Assembly: GCF_900107605.1 (NCBI RefSeq) | Contig: NZ_FNQJ01000031.1 | Span: 1 to 39,177, forward strand | Direction: 5' to 3' | Length of the DNA: 39,177 nucleotides | Source: Acidovorax soli | Lineage (GTDB): Bacteria > Pseudomonadota > Gammaproteobacteria > Burkholderiales > Burkholderiaceae_C | In this document: piece after piece, positions 1 through 9,918 of the stretch | Numbering within the stretch: position 1 is the first letter of the stretch | Layout of the letters: every line of letters begins with the position of its first letter | Position numbers and translations under genes: made by a program | Notes under the pieces: model-generated | The model's input: the letters and a program-made list of their open reading frames with translations, nothing else | The model's database searches: none | Told to the model about the DNA's origin: nothing

Positions 1-40
1 TGTCTTGATCTGCGGCCATGGCCAGGGTCTGCTGCTTCAT
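1..40 (-). CDS. IS5-family transposase, N-terminal fragment (runs off window)
   Basis: Reading leftward from the ATG at 40, the first 13 codons give MKQQTLAMAADQD. I recognise this N-terminus from IS5-group DDE transposases of Proteobacteria, where it precedes a basic stretch and a 'PW' motif. Only these codons are in the window, so the domain cannot be checked. The insertion-sequence end should lie a short way right of base 40, but I could not place its terminal inverted repeat. The fragment sits inside the element that interrupts xth. The match is short, so confidence is moderate. Confidence 0.6.
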   Translation of the reverse strand, partial: MKQQTLAMAADQD

Positions 41-69
41 GGGCGGATAACGTTTGAGAGGCAACACCG

Positions 70-525
70 GTGGACCTTAATCAGCATTGCCTTAGGCAGT
101 GGCTCGACAAAGTCAGAAGCGAGGTCGATACTCCTGTAAACACTCTCAAACGTGAGCTTTTCGGTGTCCAGTTCCGTCTTGACGGCGCTCCTAGTCGACC
201 CTCAAAGACTTGGTTTCATCAAACGCACTCAACGTTGAGTGGCACCTGGGACTATTACCCGCACGAAGGCATCACATCAGTCTTCGTCTACTTCACTCAC
301 ATCATTTCTATGCCGCCTCTGCTGTCGGCAACGAGTGACCTGGACGGCGACACGTGGGAACTGTCGCTTTCTGTTCAACTGATGGATCAGGACTTCAACG
401 GGGCATCGGGTTGGTTGCAAACCTGTGCGACTACCGTTGAGTGTGTGCCGGTTTTCATTTCTACACCTTACTGTCCTCCCTTGGACAGCTCTGCGGCGAG
501 CCTCGACTTCAACGTCGATGCTTGA
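70..525 (+). CDS. Hypothetical protein (orphan ORF in the element)
   Basis: A 151-residue ORF starts at a GTG, with GAGAGG about eight bases upstream as a possible ribosome site. An in-frame stop at 55-57 rules out a longer start. I recognise no family. The product is soluble-looking, with a mixed polar and aromatic composition, no signal peptide or membrane segment, and a serine-rich C-terminus. It converges on the recombinase gene with only 22 bases between the stop codons. Its codon use is less GC-biased than the chromosomal genes to the right, as expected for element cargo. It could be a truncated gene, because an insertion sequence begins immediately to the left. The opposite strand also carries an ORF here (277-594), which I consider a shadow. 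Confidence 0.4.
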   Translation: MDLNQHCLRQWLDKVRSEVDTPVNTLKRELFGVQFRLDGAPSRPSKTWFHQTHSTLSGTWDYYPHEGITSVFVYFTHIISMPPLLSATSDLDGDTWELSLSVQLMDQDFNGASGWLQTCATTVECVPVFISTPYCPPLDSSAASLDFNVDA

Positions 526-547
526 TCGAAGCAAGAATCTGCGGCTG

Positions 548-2113
548 TTATGCAGCAGACTTTTTGTCCTTCCGGGGCGCTCGTTCCAGCGCACTCCTAG
601 GTACTGTCCGAGCGATCATGTTGCCATCTCTGGTGTGGAACATGAGCCAACCATCGCCGCTCCAAACCACTTTGGTAAGTAGCCGATTAAGCGCCGTTGA
701 GATCCTGTGCCTCTCCTTGACTGCGCTCTTGTCGTTCAGCGCTGCTTTGACATCCTCTGCAAACAGGCTTCCAAAGTCATTCCCGCCTTTTGGTGCTGCG
801 GCTAGCTCATTCCGTTTTTGCCGGACAACTTCCCGAAGCGAGTCCTGCTGCTGTTCGATCTCGCGGAGCCGTTGCGTTACCAACCTCATTTCTCCGCCTT
901 CTTCAATCGCAGCCAAGTAGCGCTCAGACTTGGAATCGAGATCGGCAAGTTTTGCATTGGCTTCGTCAATTGCAATGCGCGTCAATCGAAGTGCCTCGGT
1001 TTCCTGAAACTGCCCGGCCTCAGCGGTGGCCAAGAACGAGAACCCGAAATCGATGATTGCAGCCTCACTGATGGGCGCACAGGTGCTAGCACCTGCGACT
1101 CGACCCAGACAGTAGTACCTCGCACTGCCACGCTTCCATGCGGGCTTCTTTTGCATGCGTTCCCCACAGTTGCAGTACAGGAGCCCAGCCAGCAGATCCC
1201 CTTTGATGCCACGGAGTCTGGGTATAGATTGCCGCCCATCCAACGCAGCATGGACTCTCCCCCAGAGATCGTCAGTGATAACTCGTGGAAAGTAGTCGGT
1301 GACCGGATCGCCCAAAGGAACCAATTCAGTACCCACCATCTGCTTTGGTTGCCATTCTCCCAGGACTCGACGGTCACGAACCAAGCGGCTAACCTGGGTG
1401 TGTTCCCATCGTGTGTTGGTGTTAGCCCGTACTCGCCATGGAAGCGGCCATTCCTCTGTGTTAGCGATTCGAGCAACGCTCACCCCGCCATGGCCGTTGG
1501 CCACATGCTCAAACACTTTGACCACAGACGCAGCCTTGGCCTCGTCCAGCAACCATCCTTGGCGATCTTCCCTGGGATATGCCCAACCCGGACCATGACC
1601 ATGAGAGACGACAGGCAATTTCGCCTCACGCTTTTTGGCAAAAGCTGCGCGAACGCGCCTAGCCTTTGTTGCGCTCTCCTCATGAGCCCGCGCAAACAGG
1701 AGCACGGACATCATGAAGTTGACCGTGTCGTTGATCGTGTTTTCGTTCCACTCTTTGCCGTCGATTAGCGAAACAACGCGAATCCCTGCGCGCACTATCG
1801 AGGTGAGGAGGGCTACCGCATCCGTAATTGTGTTTCGTGAGAGTCGATCCAGGCTCTCGACGAGTAGGATGGAGCCACGGGGAATCCTCCCCTCCTTGGC
1901 TGCAATTAAGAAGGCAGCCAGTGCCCCTTCGGTTGCGTTCTTGCCCTTGAAAGCGGAGATCCCAAGGTCCGACAGTGCCAAGTCTTCATCCAAGACATGC
2001 CCATTCTCCTGACACCAAACACGCGCTGCGGCCGTCTGACGTTCGAGGCTATGCCCTTGGGCTTGACGCTCCGACGAGAAGCGGCGGTAGGAGTAAACAC
2101 GAGGTTGGGACAT
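548..2113 (-). CDS. Large serine recombinase (site-specific integrase)
   Basis: This predicted protein of about 521 residues should catalyse integration and excision of the element whose edge lies here. The N-terminal resolvase domain (roughly residues 5-150) carries the catalytic serine in YSYRRFSSERQ (Ser13 or Ser14) and the arginine motif ESLDRLSR. A recombinase domain follows (about 170-270). A zinc ribbon near 305-365 has the pairs CNCGE and the cysteines in YYCLGRVAGASTC. A coiled-coil stretch lies near 385-440, and the tail is basic. Length and order match phage- and ICE-type large serine recombinases. The ATG at 2113 is preferred; a TTG at 2119 would add two residues. The start lies only about 30 bases from where chromosomal xth homology resumes, the usual position for an integrase beside its attachment site. 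No accessory directionality factor is visible in the window. Confidence 0.93.
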   Translation of the reverse strand: MSQPRVYSYRRFSSERQAQGHSLERQTAAARVWCQENGHVLDEDLALSDLGISAFKGKNATEGALAAFLIAAKEGRIPRGSILLVESLDRLSRNTITDAVALLTSIVRAGIRVVSLIDGKEWNENTINDTVNFMMSVLLFARAHEESATKARRVRAAFAKKREAKLPVVSHGHGPGWAYPREDRQGWLLDEAKAASVVKVFEHVANGHGGVSVARIANTEEWPLPWRVRANTNTRWEHTQVSRLVRDRRVLGEWQPKQMVGTELVPLGDPVTDYFPRVITDDLWGRVHAALDGRQSIPRLRGIKGDLLAGLLYCNCGERMQKKPAWKRGSARYYCLGRVAGASTCAPISEAAIIDFGFSFLATAEAGQFQETEALRLTRIAIDEANAKLADLDSKSERYLAAIEEGGEMRLVTQRLREIEQQQDSLREVVRQKRNELAAAPKGGNDFGSLFAEDVKAALNDKSAVKERHRISTALNRLLTKVVWSGDGWLMFHTRDGNMIARTVPRSALERAPRKDKKSAA

Positions 2114-2135
2114 ACCCAATTATCGTGGGTTTTTT
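2114..2135. repeat. Inverted repeat with T run at the element edge
   Basis: The arms ACCCA (2114-2118) and TGGGT (2126-2130) flank a seven-base loop, and a run of six T follows at 2130-2135. It lies between the recombinase start and the point where xth homology begins. It could be part of the recombinase attachment site, an operator for the recombinase gene, or a weak terminator reading rightward. The arms are short, so the assignment is open. Confidence 0.4.
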
Positions 2136-2150
2136 GTCGTAGTATGTAAT
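2136..2150. other. Element/chromosome junction in xth
   Basis: Reading xth leftward, similarity to exonuclease III is continuous through GWRLDY, whose tyrosine codon is 2148-2146. It stops at once after that codon and the frame enters element sequence. The junction is therefore near 2145, give or take a few bases of shared core. The exact crossover dinucleotide needs the empty site or the other end of the element. Confidence 0.75.
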
Positions 2151-2838
2151 CCAGACGCCACCCCACGTTGTTGGCATAGGCCTGCCCCCGGTTGCTCCAC
2201 CAGGTGTAGGCGGTGTCGGTGGCCGTTGGTTGTAACTGACGGTAAACGTCCACCAGGCCGCCGCCGGCATCAGTTGTGTGCAACAGTTTTGTCATCCAGG
2301 CGCGTTCTTCGGGCAGGAAGCCGCTGTTTTTCTGGTTGCTGCGCCAGTTTTTCAGATCGATCTGCTGGTGGGCGATGTTGATGTCGCCACACAGGATGAA
2401 CTCCCGCTGGCCCTTGGCGGCCATCAGATGCGGATGGAACTCTTCCAGGAAGCGGAATTTGGCCAGCTGACGCTCTTCGCCCGACGAGCCGCTGGGAAAA
2501 TACGCGCTGATGATGGACAGCTTGCGCGCGGGCGTGTCAAAGCGCAGTTCGATATAGCGGCCCTCGGCATCGAACTCGGGCGAGCCATAGCCGGCGATGA
2601 CCTCGCTGGGCTCATGGCGCGTGTAGATGCCGACGCCCGAGTAGCCCTTTTTCTGGGCAAAGTGGAAGTGGCCGTTCATCCCGGCAAGCTGTTCGAAACG
2701 CGTGGCGATATCGGCGGCCTGGGCCTTCACTTCCTGCACGCAAATACAATCCGGCCGCATGCTTGCGATCCAGGGTTCCACGCCCTTGCTGGTGGCGGAA
2801 CGGATGCCGTTGAGATTGAGGCTGGTTAACTTGAACAA
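2146..2838 (-). pseudogene. xthA: Exodeoxyribonuclease III, 3' end replaced by an element
   Basis: The family makes a Mg-dependent AP endonuclease and 3'-5' exonuclease used in base-excision repair. A TTG at 2838 starts [15 protein letters not shown], typical of this Xth subgroup. Conserved active-site pieces are present: LNLNG near residue 10, QEVKAQ near 35-40, CGDINIAH near 150-157 and GWRLDY ending at 231. Similarity then stops. The open frame continues to 1906 with about 79 unrelated residues, giving a possible fusion of 310 residues. Family members end some 30 residues after this point with a SDHxP motif whose histidine is catalytic, and that motif is absent here. The gene is therefore probably inactive. 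The lost 3' end should lie at the far end of the element. The start codon lies nine bases from the divergent pyrE start. Confidence 0.85.
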
Positions 2839-2847
2839 GGAATTTCC

Positions 2848-3555
2848 ATGGTGAATGTTGGCGCACCAAACCCTGAGCAGGGTCGTCTGGCGCAGGATTT
2901 TGTCCGTTTTGCCGTTGAGGCAGGGGTGCTGCGGTTCGGGGAGTTCAAGACCAAGGCGGGGCGCCTGAGTCCCTACTTCTTCAACGCCGGCCTGTTCGAC
3001 GACGGGGACAAGCTGGGCCGCCTTGCGGAATTTTATGCAAAAGCCCTGCTGGCCAGCGGAATCGAGTTCGACATGGTGTTCGGTCCAGCCTACAAGGGCA
3101 TTCCCCTGGCTGCGACCGTGGCCGTGGAGCTGGCGCGGCGGGGGCGCAACGTGCCCTTCGCCTACAACCGCAAGGAAGCCAAGGACCATGGAGAAGGCGG
3201 CACCCTGGTGGGCGCACCCCTCCAGGGGCGGGTGCTGATCATTGACGACGTGATGTCGGCAGGCACCGCCGCACGCGAGTCCATCGCCATCATCCGCGCC
3301 GCTGGCGCTGTGCCCCACGCGGTCGCCATTGCATTGGATCGCCAGGAAAAAGCCACCGAGAATGGCCAGGACGTAGCGCACAGCGCCGTGCAGTATGTGC
3401 GCCATCAGCTGGGCATGCAGGTGTGCGCCATTGCAACCCTGGCAGACTTATTGCTCTATCTTTCCGAAAAAGGGGGAGGGGAGATGAGCGCGCACCACGC
3501 GCGGGTGCTGGCCTATCGCCAGCGGTATGGAGTCAACCAAGGGTCATGCAGTTGA
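2848..3555 (+). CDS. pyrE: Orotate phosphoribosyltransferase
   Basis: The enzyme converts orotate and PRPP to orotidine 5'-phosphate in de novo pyrimidine synthesis. The 235-residue product has the PRPP-binding loop [13 protein letters not shown] near 130-142, the substrate region [13 protein letters not shown] near 34-46, and the [13 protein letters not shown] flexible loop near 105-117. The ATG at 2848 has AAGGAA just upstream; a GTG one codon later is possible. The product is slightly longer than usual (about 213-230), with a C-terminal tail ending in RQRYGVNQ. Its start is almost back-to-back with xth, so each promoter must overlap the other gene. The 3' end overlaps the next gene by ten bases. 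Confidence 0.97.
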   Translation: MVNVGAPNPEQGRLAQDFVRFAVEAGVLRFGEFKTKAGRLSPYFFNAGLFDDGDKLGRLAEFYAKALLASGIEFDMVFGPAYKGIPLAATVAVELARRGRNVPFAYNRKEAKDHGEGGTLVGAPLQGRVLIIDDVMSAGTAARESIAIIRAAGAVPHAVAIALDRQEKATENGQDVAHSAVQYVRHQLGMQVCAIATLADLLLYLSEKGGGEMSAHHARVLAYRQRYGVNQGSCS

Positions 3556-4238
3556 GCAAATGGGCGTGGATCATGGGAGCCGGTGTGATGGCCAGCGTGG
3601 CAGTGCAGTGCGCGTGGGCGCAACAGACCAATGCCGGCAGCATCTACACCTGTGTCGATCGCCAGGGGCGCCGCCTGACGGCGGACCGTCCCATTGCCGA
3701 ATGCCTGGACCGCGAGCAGCGTGAACTGGGTCCCACGGGCACCGTCCGGCGCCAGATTGGGCCTTCCCTCACCGAGAAGGAGCGGGCCGCCCTGGAAGTG
3801 CAGCGCCGCAAGGAGGCTGAGGAGCGGGCCCGCCAGCAGGAAGAGCGCCGCCGCGAGCGGGTTCTCACTGCCCGTTATCCGGACAAGGCGGCCCATGATA
3901 AGGAGCGCGCCTCAGCCATTCAGCTGCTGGAGGATGTCACCACCGTCGCCGAGAAGCGCGTGCTGGAACTGCAGCAGCAGCGCAAGGCCCTGGAAACCGA
4001 AATGGAGTTTTACCAGCGGGATCCCGCCAAGGCCCCCATGGCGCTGCGCCGCAAGATTGCCGAAAACGATGCAGGCATGGCGGAGCAGCGGCGCTTCGTG
4101 CTCAACCAGGAGCAGGAAAAACGCCGCATCCACCAGCGCTACGACGCAGAGCTGGCACAGCTGCGCAGGCTGTGGGCCGCGCAAATGGCGCCCGCAGCCG
4201 CAGCCTCCGATGTGTTGCTGCCAGCCTCCACGCGCTGA
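3546..4238 (+). CDS. DUF4124 domain-containing periplasmic protein
   Basis: The 230-residue product starts with a signal peptide that probably ends at AWA-QQ (near residue 22). A DUF4124 segment follows: [19 protein letters not shown] and an [10 protein letters not shown] stretch. The rest is a long charged helix rich in Glu, Arg and Gln, likely coiled coil (about 75-215). DUF4124 proteins are common in Comamonadaceae, but their function is unknown. The start overlaps the pyrE stop by ten bases, which suggests translational coupling and co-transcription with pyrE. The family call is good; I assign no role. Confidence 0.85.
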   Translation: MQLSKWAWIMGAGVMASVAVQCAWAQQTNAGSIYTCVDRQGRRLTADRPIAECLDREQRELGPTGTVRRQIGPSLTEKERAALEVQRRKEAEERARQQEERRRERVLTARYPDKAAHDKERASAIQLLEDVTTVAEKRVLELQQQRKALETEMEFYQRDPAKAPMALRRKIAENDAGMAEQRRFVLNQEQEKRRIHQRYDAELAQLRRLWAAQMAPAAAASDVLLPASTR

Positions 4239-4277
4239 AGGCAGCACCGGCAGGCCAGTGCGCCGTGCCCCGTGAAA

Positions 4278-5750
4278 TCAGGCTGCGAGCCGTGCGCGCA
4301 GCAACTCGTTGACCTGCGTCGGATTGGCCTTGCCCTTGCTGGCCTTCATGATCTGACCCACCAGCGCATTGAAGGCCTTGTCCTTGCCTGCGCGGAACTG
4401 CGCCACGTTGTCGGCGTTGGCAGCGATCACCTCGTCGATGATCTTCTCCAGTGCGCCGCTGTCATTCATCTGCTTGAGGCCCTTGGATTCGATGACTGCG
4501 TCCACGTCGGCCGATTCACCGTTCCACAGCGCATCAAATACCTGCCTGGCCGCGTTGTTGGAAATCGTGCCATCCGCGATGCGCGCGATCAGTGCAGCCA
4601 GCTGCGCAGACGACACCGGTGCCTGCTCGATGCCGATCTCGCCCGCGTTCAGGCGGCGCGACATCTCGCCCATGATCCAGTTGCTGGCCAGCTTCGGCTG
4701 CCCGCAGGCCGTGGCCGCAGCTTCGAAGTAGGCTGCCATGGCCTTGCTTTGCGTGAGCGTGGTGGCGTCGTATTCGGGCAGGCCATGGTCCGCCACGAAG
4801 CGCGCAGCCATGGCGCGGGGCAACTCGGCCATCAGTGCACGCTGTTCCTGCACCCATTGCGCTGAAATGTGGAGCGGCGGCAGGTCCGGGTCGGGAAAGT
4901 AGCGGTAGTCCGCCGCGTCTTCCTTGGTGCGCATGGCGCGGGTTTCGCCGGTGTCGGGGTCGAACAGCACGGTGGCCTGCTGGATGGCGTGGCCGTCCTC
5001 GATCTGCTCGATCTGCCAGCGGATTTCGTAGTCGATGGCCTGCTGCATGAACTTGAACGAGTTCAGGTTCTTGATCTCGCGGCGCGTGCCTAAAGCGGCG
5101 CCGGGCTTGCGCACGGACACGTTGGCGTCGCAGCGGAACGATCCTTCCTGCATGTTGCCGTCGCAGATGCCGATCCAGGTCACGATCTTGTGCAGTTCCT
5201 TGGCATAGGCCACGGCCTCCTCGGATGAGCGCATGTCGGGCTCGGTCACGATCTCCAGCAGCGGCGTGCCGGCACGGTTCAGGTCGATGCCCGACTGGCC
5301 GATGAAGTCCTCGTGCAGCGATTTGCCTGCGTCTTCTTCGAGGTGGGCGCGCACCAGGCGCACGGTCTTCTTCTCCCGCGCCGCGTCGGCGCCCTTTCCT
5401 GTTTCCAGGAAGAACGACACCTCGCCGCCTTGCACGACCGGGATCTCGAACTGGCTGATCTGGTAGCCCTTGGGCAGGTCGGGGTAGAAGTAGTTCTTGC
5501 GCGCAAAAATGCTCACGGGCGCAATGTGGGAGCCCAGGGCCAGTCCCAGTTTGATAGCGCATGCCACCGCTTCGCGGTTCATTACCGGCAGCGTGCCGGG
5601 CAGGGCCAGGTCCACCGCGCAGGCCTGGGTGTTGGGCTCGGCGCCAAAGGCGGTGGGGGCGCGGCTGAAGATCTTGCTCTGCGTGGCGAGCTGGGTGTGG
5701 GTCTCGAAGCCGATGACGACTTCATAGCCGTGGATCAATTTGCTGGTCAT
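4278..5750 (-). CDS. gatB: Asp/Glu-tRNA amidotransferase subunit B
   Basis: GatB binds the misacylated Glu-tRNA(Gln) or Asp-tRNA(Asn) and activates it for transamidation in the GatCAB complex. The 490-residue protein has the expected N-terminus ([13 protein letters not shown]), the [13 protein letters not shown] motif near 90-102 and [14 protein letters not shown] near 165-178. The C-terminal GatB/YqeY helical domain carries [16 protein letters not shown]. It is last in the minus-strand gatC-gatA-gatB order. One base separates it from the gatA stop, and GGAGG lies within the end of gatA as its ribosome site. No clear terminator follows before the convergent DUF4124 gene. Confidence 0.98.
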   Translation of the reverse strand: MTSKLIHGYEVVIGFETHTQLATQSKIFSRAPTAFGAEPNTQACAVDLALPGTLPVMNREAVACAIKLGLALGSHIAPVSIFARKNYFYPDLPKGYQISQFEIPVVQGGEVSFFLETGKGADAAREKKTVRLVRAHLEEDAGKSLHEDFIGQSGIDLNRAGTPLLEIVTEPDMRSSEEAVAYAKELHKIVTWIGICDGNMQEGSFRCDANVSVRKPGAALGTRREIKNLNSFKFMQQAIDYEIRWQIEQIEDGHAIQQATVLFDPDTGETRAMRTKEDAADYRYFPDPDLPPLHISAQWVQEQRALMAELPRAMAARFVADHGLPEYDATTLTQSKAMAAYFEAAATACGQPKLASNWIMGEMSRRLNAGEIGIEQAPVSSAQLAALIARIADGTISNNAARQVFDALWNGESADVDAVIESKGLKQMNDSGALEKIIDEVIAANADNVAQFRAGKDKAFNALVGQIMKASKGKANPTQVNELLRARLAA

Positions 5751-5751
5751 A

Positions 5752-7245
5752 TCACAGACCTCCGGGTTGCCGGAGGTGGAAGTCAGTGGCTTGCTGCAGG
5801 CGGTGCGCAGCGTTCAGAAGGCGGGCTTCGTGGAAGTAGTTGCCGATGAGCTGCAGCCCCACGGGCATGCCGCTCTCGCCAAAACCCGCAGGCACGCTCA
5901 TGCCGGGCAGGCCCGCCAGCGATGCGGGCAGGGTGAAGATGTCGGCCAGGTAGTCGGCCAGCGGGTCGTTGCCATGTTCGCCGAGCTTCCAGGCCACGGT
6001 GGGCGCCACGGGGCCGGCGATCAGGTCGCAGTGCTTGAATGCGTTCTGGAAGTCGTCGGCGATCATGCGGCGGATCTTTTGCGCCTGCAGGTAGTAGGCG
6101 TCGTAGTAACCGTGCGAGAGCACATAGGTGCCGATCATGATGCGGCGCTTGACCTCATCGCCAAAGCCTTCCGCGCGGGTCTTCTTGTACATGTCGACCA
6201 GATCGGTGTAATTCTTGGCGCGGTGGCCGAACTTCACGCCGTCAAAGCGGGAGAGGTTGGACGAGGCTTCGGCCGGGGCGATGATGTAGTACACCGGAAT
6301 GGACAGCTCGGTGCGCGGCAGGCTGATGGGCACGAGCTGGGCGCCGAGCTTCTCGTATTCCTTCAGGGCGGCATCGACAGCGGCGCGCACGTCGGGCGCC
6401 AGGCCTTCGCCAAAGAACTCGGCGGGGATGCCGATGCGCAGGCCCTCGATGCTGTCGTTGAGCTTGGCGCTGAAGTTCTCGGCAGGGACGTCCAGGCTGG
6501 TGGAGTCGCGGTCCGGGTCCGGGCCGCACATGGCCGACAGCAGCAGGGCGCAGTCTTCGGCCGAGCGGGCCATGGGGCCGGCCTGGTCCAGGCTGGAAGC
6601 GAAGGCGATCATGCCGTAGCGGCTGGCGCGGCCATAGGTCGGCTTGATGCCGGTGATGCCGCAAAACGATGCGGGCTGGCGGATGGAGCCGCCGGTATCG
6701 GTGCCGGTCACGGCGGGGGCCAGGCGCGCGGCCACGGCCACGGCACTGCCGCCCGAGGAGCCGCCGGGAATGCGATGGCTGTCCCAGGGGTTGCGCACCG
6801 GCGCGGGGGAGTCGAAGCCCACGGGGGCCACGGCCGAGTTCTCGTTGGCCGAGCCCATGGCGAACTCGTCGCAGTTGAGCTTGCCCAGGGTGACGGCGCC
6901 CGCGTCGGCCAGGCGGGTGACCACGGTGGCGTCAAAGGGCGACTGGTAGCCCGCGAGCATCTTGGAGCCCGCGGTGCTGGGGAAGCCCTTGGTGACAAAG
7001 ATGTCCTTGTGCGCAATCGGCACGCCTTCCAGGGTGCCTGCCGTGCCCGCGGCAATGCGGGCGTCAGCGGCCTGGGCTTGTGCCAGGGTGGCGCCTTCGT
7101 TCAGGGCCACAAATGCGCCCAGGTTCTGGTGCGCCTTGGCGCGGGCCAGGAAATGCTGGGCGGCTTCGACTGCGGAAACGCGGCGCTCGCGCAGCTCGGT
7201 GGCCAGCTGGGCCACGCCCAGGTCATGCAATGCGGTGGAAGTCAT
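5752..7245 (-). CDS. gatA: Asp/Glu-tRNA amidotransferase subunit A
   Basis: GatA is the amidase subunit that frees ammonia from glutamine and passes it to the tRNA-bound substrate. The 497-residue product has the amidase-signature Ser-cisSer-Lys triad: the lysine in [12 protein letters not shown], and the serines in [13 protein letters not shown] and [15 protein letters not shown]. Length is normal. It starts 12 bases after the gatC stop and ends one base before gatB, a tight operon. No strong ribosome site precedes its ATG, so coupling to gatC translation is likely. Confidence 0.98.
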   Translation of the reverse strand: MTSTALHDLGVAQLATELRERRVSAVEAAQHFLARAKAHQNLGAFVALNEGATLAQAQAADARIAAGTAGTLEGVPIAHKDIFVTKGFPSTAGSKMLAGYQSPFDATVVTRLADAGAVTLGKLNCDEFAMGSANENSAVAPVGFDSPAPVRNPWDSHRIPGGSSGGSAVAVAARLAPAVTGTDTGGSIRQPASFCGITGIKPTYGRASRYGMIAFASSLDQAGPMARSAEDCALLLSAMCGPDPDRDSTSLDVPAENFSAKLNDSIEGLRIGIPAEFFGEGLAPDVRAAVDAALKEYEKLGAQLVPISLPRTELSIPVYYIIAPAEASSNLSRFDGVKFGHRAKNYTDLVDMYKKTRAEGFGDEVKRRIMIGTYVLSHGYYDAYYLQAQKIRRMIADDFQNAFKHCDLIAGPVAPTVAWKLGEHGNDPLADYLADIFTLPASLAGLPGMSVPAGFGESGMPVGLQLIGNYFHEARLLNAAHRLQQATDFHLRQPGGL

Positions 7246-7257
7246 GCGGCGGGGTTC

Positions 7258-7557
7258 TTACTCGATCACTTTGGGCACGAGGAACAGGCCTCGTTCGACA
7301 GCGGGGGCGCTTTGCTGGTTGGCTTCGCGCTGGTTCGGCTCGCTGGCCACGTCCTCGCGCAGCCGCAGGGTCACGTCCTGGATGGCAGCGACGGGATGCG
7401 CCAGGGGGGTGAGTCCCGAGGTGTCCACCGCCCGCATCTTCTCCACGATGCCAAAGAAACCATTCAGTTGAGTCAGCATGCGCTCACTCTCAGAAGGGGT
7501 CAATTCCAGCCGCGCCAGATTGGCGATGCGAGCGATGTCCTGGGGTGTCAGTGCCAT
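7258..7557 (-). CDS. gatC: Asp/Glu-tRNA amidotransferase subunit C
   Basis: GatC is the small subunit that wraps GatA and stabilises the complex. The 99-residue product starts [19 protein letters not shown] and ends [17 protein letters not shown], both typical of betaproteobacterial GatC. I chose the ATG at 7557 from family alignment. An upstream in-frame start at 7605 would add 16 unlikely residues. The RNA before 7557 is pyrimidine-rich with no Shine-Dalgarno sequence, so initiation may be unusual or weak. It is first in the operon and diverges from mreB. Confidence 0.95.
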   Translation of the reverse strand: MALTPQDIARIANLARLELTPSESERMLTQLNGFFGIVEKMRAVDTSGLTPLAHPVAAIQDVTLRLREDVASEPNQREANQQSAPAVERGLFLVPKVIE

Positions 7558-7773
7558 AACGGGAAAAAGGAGGGAAACCAGATGTAAAGCTGTGACGTCG
7601 GTCAAACCGGACGAAGTTATTCACAGGGGATGGGGTATTATCCCGGCTTTGCCGCAATACCCCCTGCCTGACGGTCATTGTGCGGAAAAAGCAAAATCTG
7701 ACCCCCCACCCACTCCCTGACACACCCCGCGACGGCAAGCCGAAGTGCATGCCGTGCTTGAGAGGATTTTTGA

Positions 7774-8817
<1,044 letters not shown>

Positions 8818-8960
8818 AGCGGGGGGCTGCCTGTGCCTGCGCAGGTCGCGCCCTGTTCTCCATTGCATGACTGACTGCGTTCGCCTCCATGCCTTGTGGA
8901 CACGCATCCGCGGCCCGGTGGCCGTGCTCGTGCCGTCCCGCCTGACTACGATCATGTGCC

Positions 8961-9881
8961 ATGTCGCTCGGAACCCTTGAGCGCAGTGCGCCGCCGTTTT
9001 TCAAGCAAGGGCCATCGTCCCTTTCCAAGCTGGCCCTCTACAGCGCATTGGCGCTGTTTTTGATGGTGGCGGATGCGCGCTTTCACCTCACGGGCGCATT
9101 GCGCCAGGCGGTGGCCACCGTCATCTACCCGGTGCAATGGCTGATGCTGCAGCCGGTCGAGTTCATTGCGCAGGGCAGTGGCTATTTCCGGTCCCTGAAA
9201 ACGGCCCAGGAAGACGCCGATGCGGCCCGCAAGCAGATGGTCCTGATATCGCAGCGCGCACTCCAGTCGGAGCAGTTGATGCAGGAAAACTTGCATCTGC
9301 GGCAATTGCTGGACCTTCGGACCCGGCTGGAAACCCCTGCCCAGGCGGCACAGGTGCTCTACGACACGGCAGATCCCTACACCCGGCGGGTGGTGGTGGA
9401 CCAGGGCCGGACGGCAGGCGTGGAGCTGGGTGCTCCGGTGCTCGATGAGAAGGGCGTGCTGGGCCAGGTCACGCGGGTGCATCCGTTCGTGAGCGAGGTC
9501 ACATTGCTGATCGACCGTGATCAGGCCATTGCGGTACTGAATATACGCACCGGTACCCGCGGCGTTGCCTACGGGGACCCGGTGGCGGGCCATGCCGGTG
9601 GCATGGAATTGCGCTTCATGCCGGCGAACGCCGACGTCCTCGAGGGGGACCTGCTCACGACCAGCGGGGTCGATGGCGTGTATCCACCGGGGCTGCCCGT
9701 CGCCAAGGTGGTGCGCGTGGAGCGGCGGGCCGACTCGGCATTCGCCCGCATTTATTGCGCCCCCATCGCCGGGGTGCAGGGAGCCCGCCATGTGATGCTG
9801 CTCAAGCCGGTGGCAGAACCCATGCCAGAGCGGCACGAACCTGTTGCGGTGTCTCCCGGCAAGAAGGGAGATCGCAAGTGA
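8961..9881 (+). CDS. mreC: Rod-shape determining protein MreC
   Basis: MreC is a bitopic membrane protein whose periplasmic domain links MreB to PBP2 and RodA. The 306-residue product has a short cytoplasmic N-terminus, one membrane segment near 22-40 (LALYSALALFLMVA), and a coiled-coil region near 75-115. Two beta-barrel halves follow, with GVELGAPVLDEKGVLGQV and the conserved TSGVDGVYPPGLPVAKV near 235-250. The gap from mreB is 143 bases, longer than the rest of the operon, and I see no terminator in it. It ends 37 bases before the chosen mreD start. Confidence 0.97.
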   Translation: MSLGTLERSAPPFFKQGPSSLSKLALYSALALFLMVADARFHLTGALRQAVATVIYPVQWLMLQPVEFIAQGSGYFRSLKTAQEDADAARKQMVLISQRALQSEQLMQENLHLRQLLDLRTRLETPAQAAQVLYDTADPYTRRVVVDQGRTAGVELGAPVLDEKGVLGQVTRVHPFVSEVTLLIDRDQAIAVLNIRTGTRGVAYGDPVAGHAGGMELRFMPANADVLEGDLLTTSGVDGVYPPGLPVAKVVRVERRADSAFARIYCAPIAGVQGARHVMLLKPVAEPMPERHEPVAVSPGKKGDRK

Positions 9882-9918
9882 TGTGCTGCAGGAATGTTCC
9901 GTCGCTGGGGCGCGCGCC

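Noticed and set aside
1..57. A plus-strand frame ending at the stop at 55-57
   Set aside because: The minus strand here encodes the recognisable start of an IS5-type transposase, which explains this stretch better.
277..594. Minus-strand 105-codon ORF at the left end
   Set aside because: It overlaps the recombinase 3' end and the orphan ORF, is Arg-rich, and has no ribosome site.
818..1768. Plus-strand 316-codon frame opposite the recombinase
   Set aside because: It is a shadow of the recombinase, with a patchy Ser/Cys/Arg composition.
2839..3405. Upstream extension of the xth frame
   Set aside because: It overlaps pyrE on the other strand and does not resemble Xth; the family start is at the TTG at 2838.
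5740..7587. A 615-codon open frame opposite gatA
   Set aside because: It is a Gly/Ala/His-rich shadow; gatA on the minus strand explains the sequence.
7617..7625. TTATTCACA, a match to the DnaA-box pattern, between gatC and mreB
   Set aside because: It is a single nine-base match, and about one is expected by chance in this length. No cluster or AT-rich region suggests an origin.
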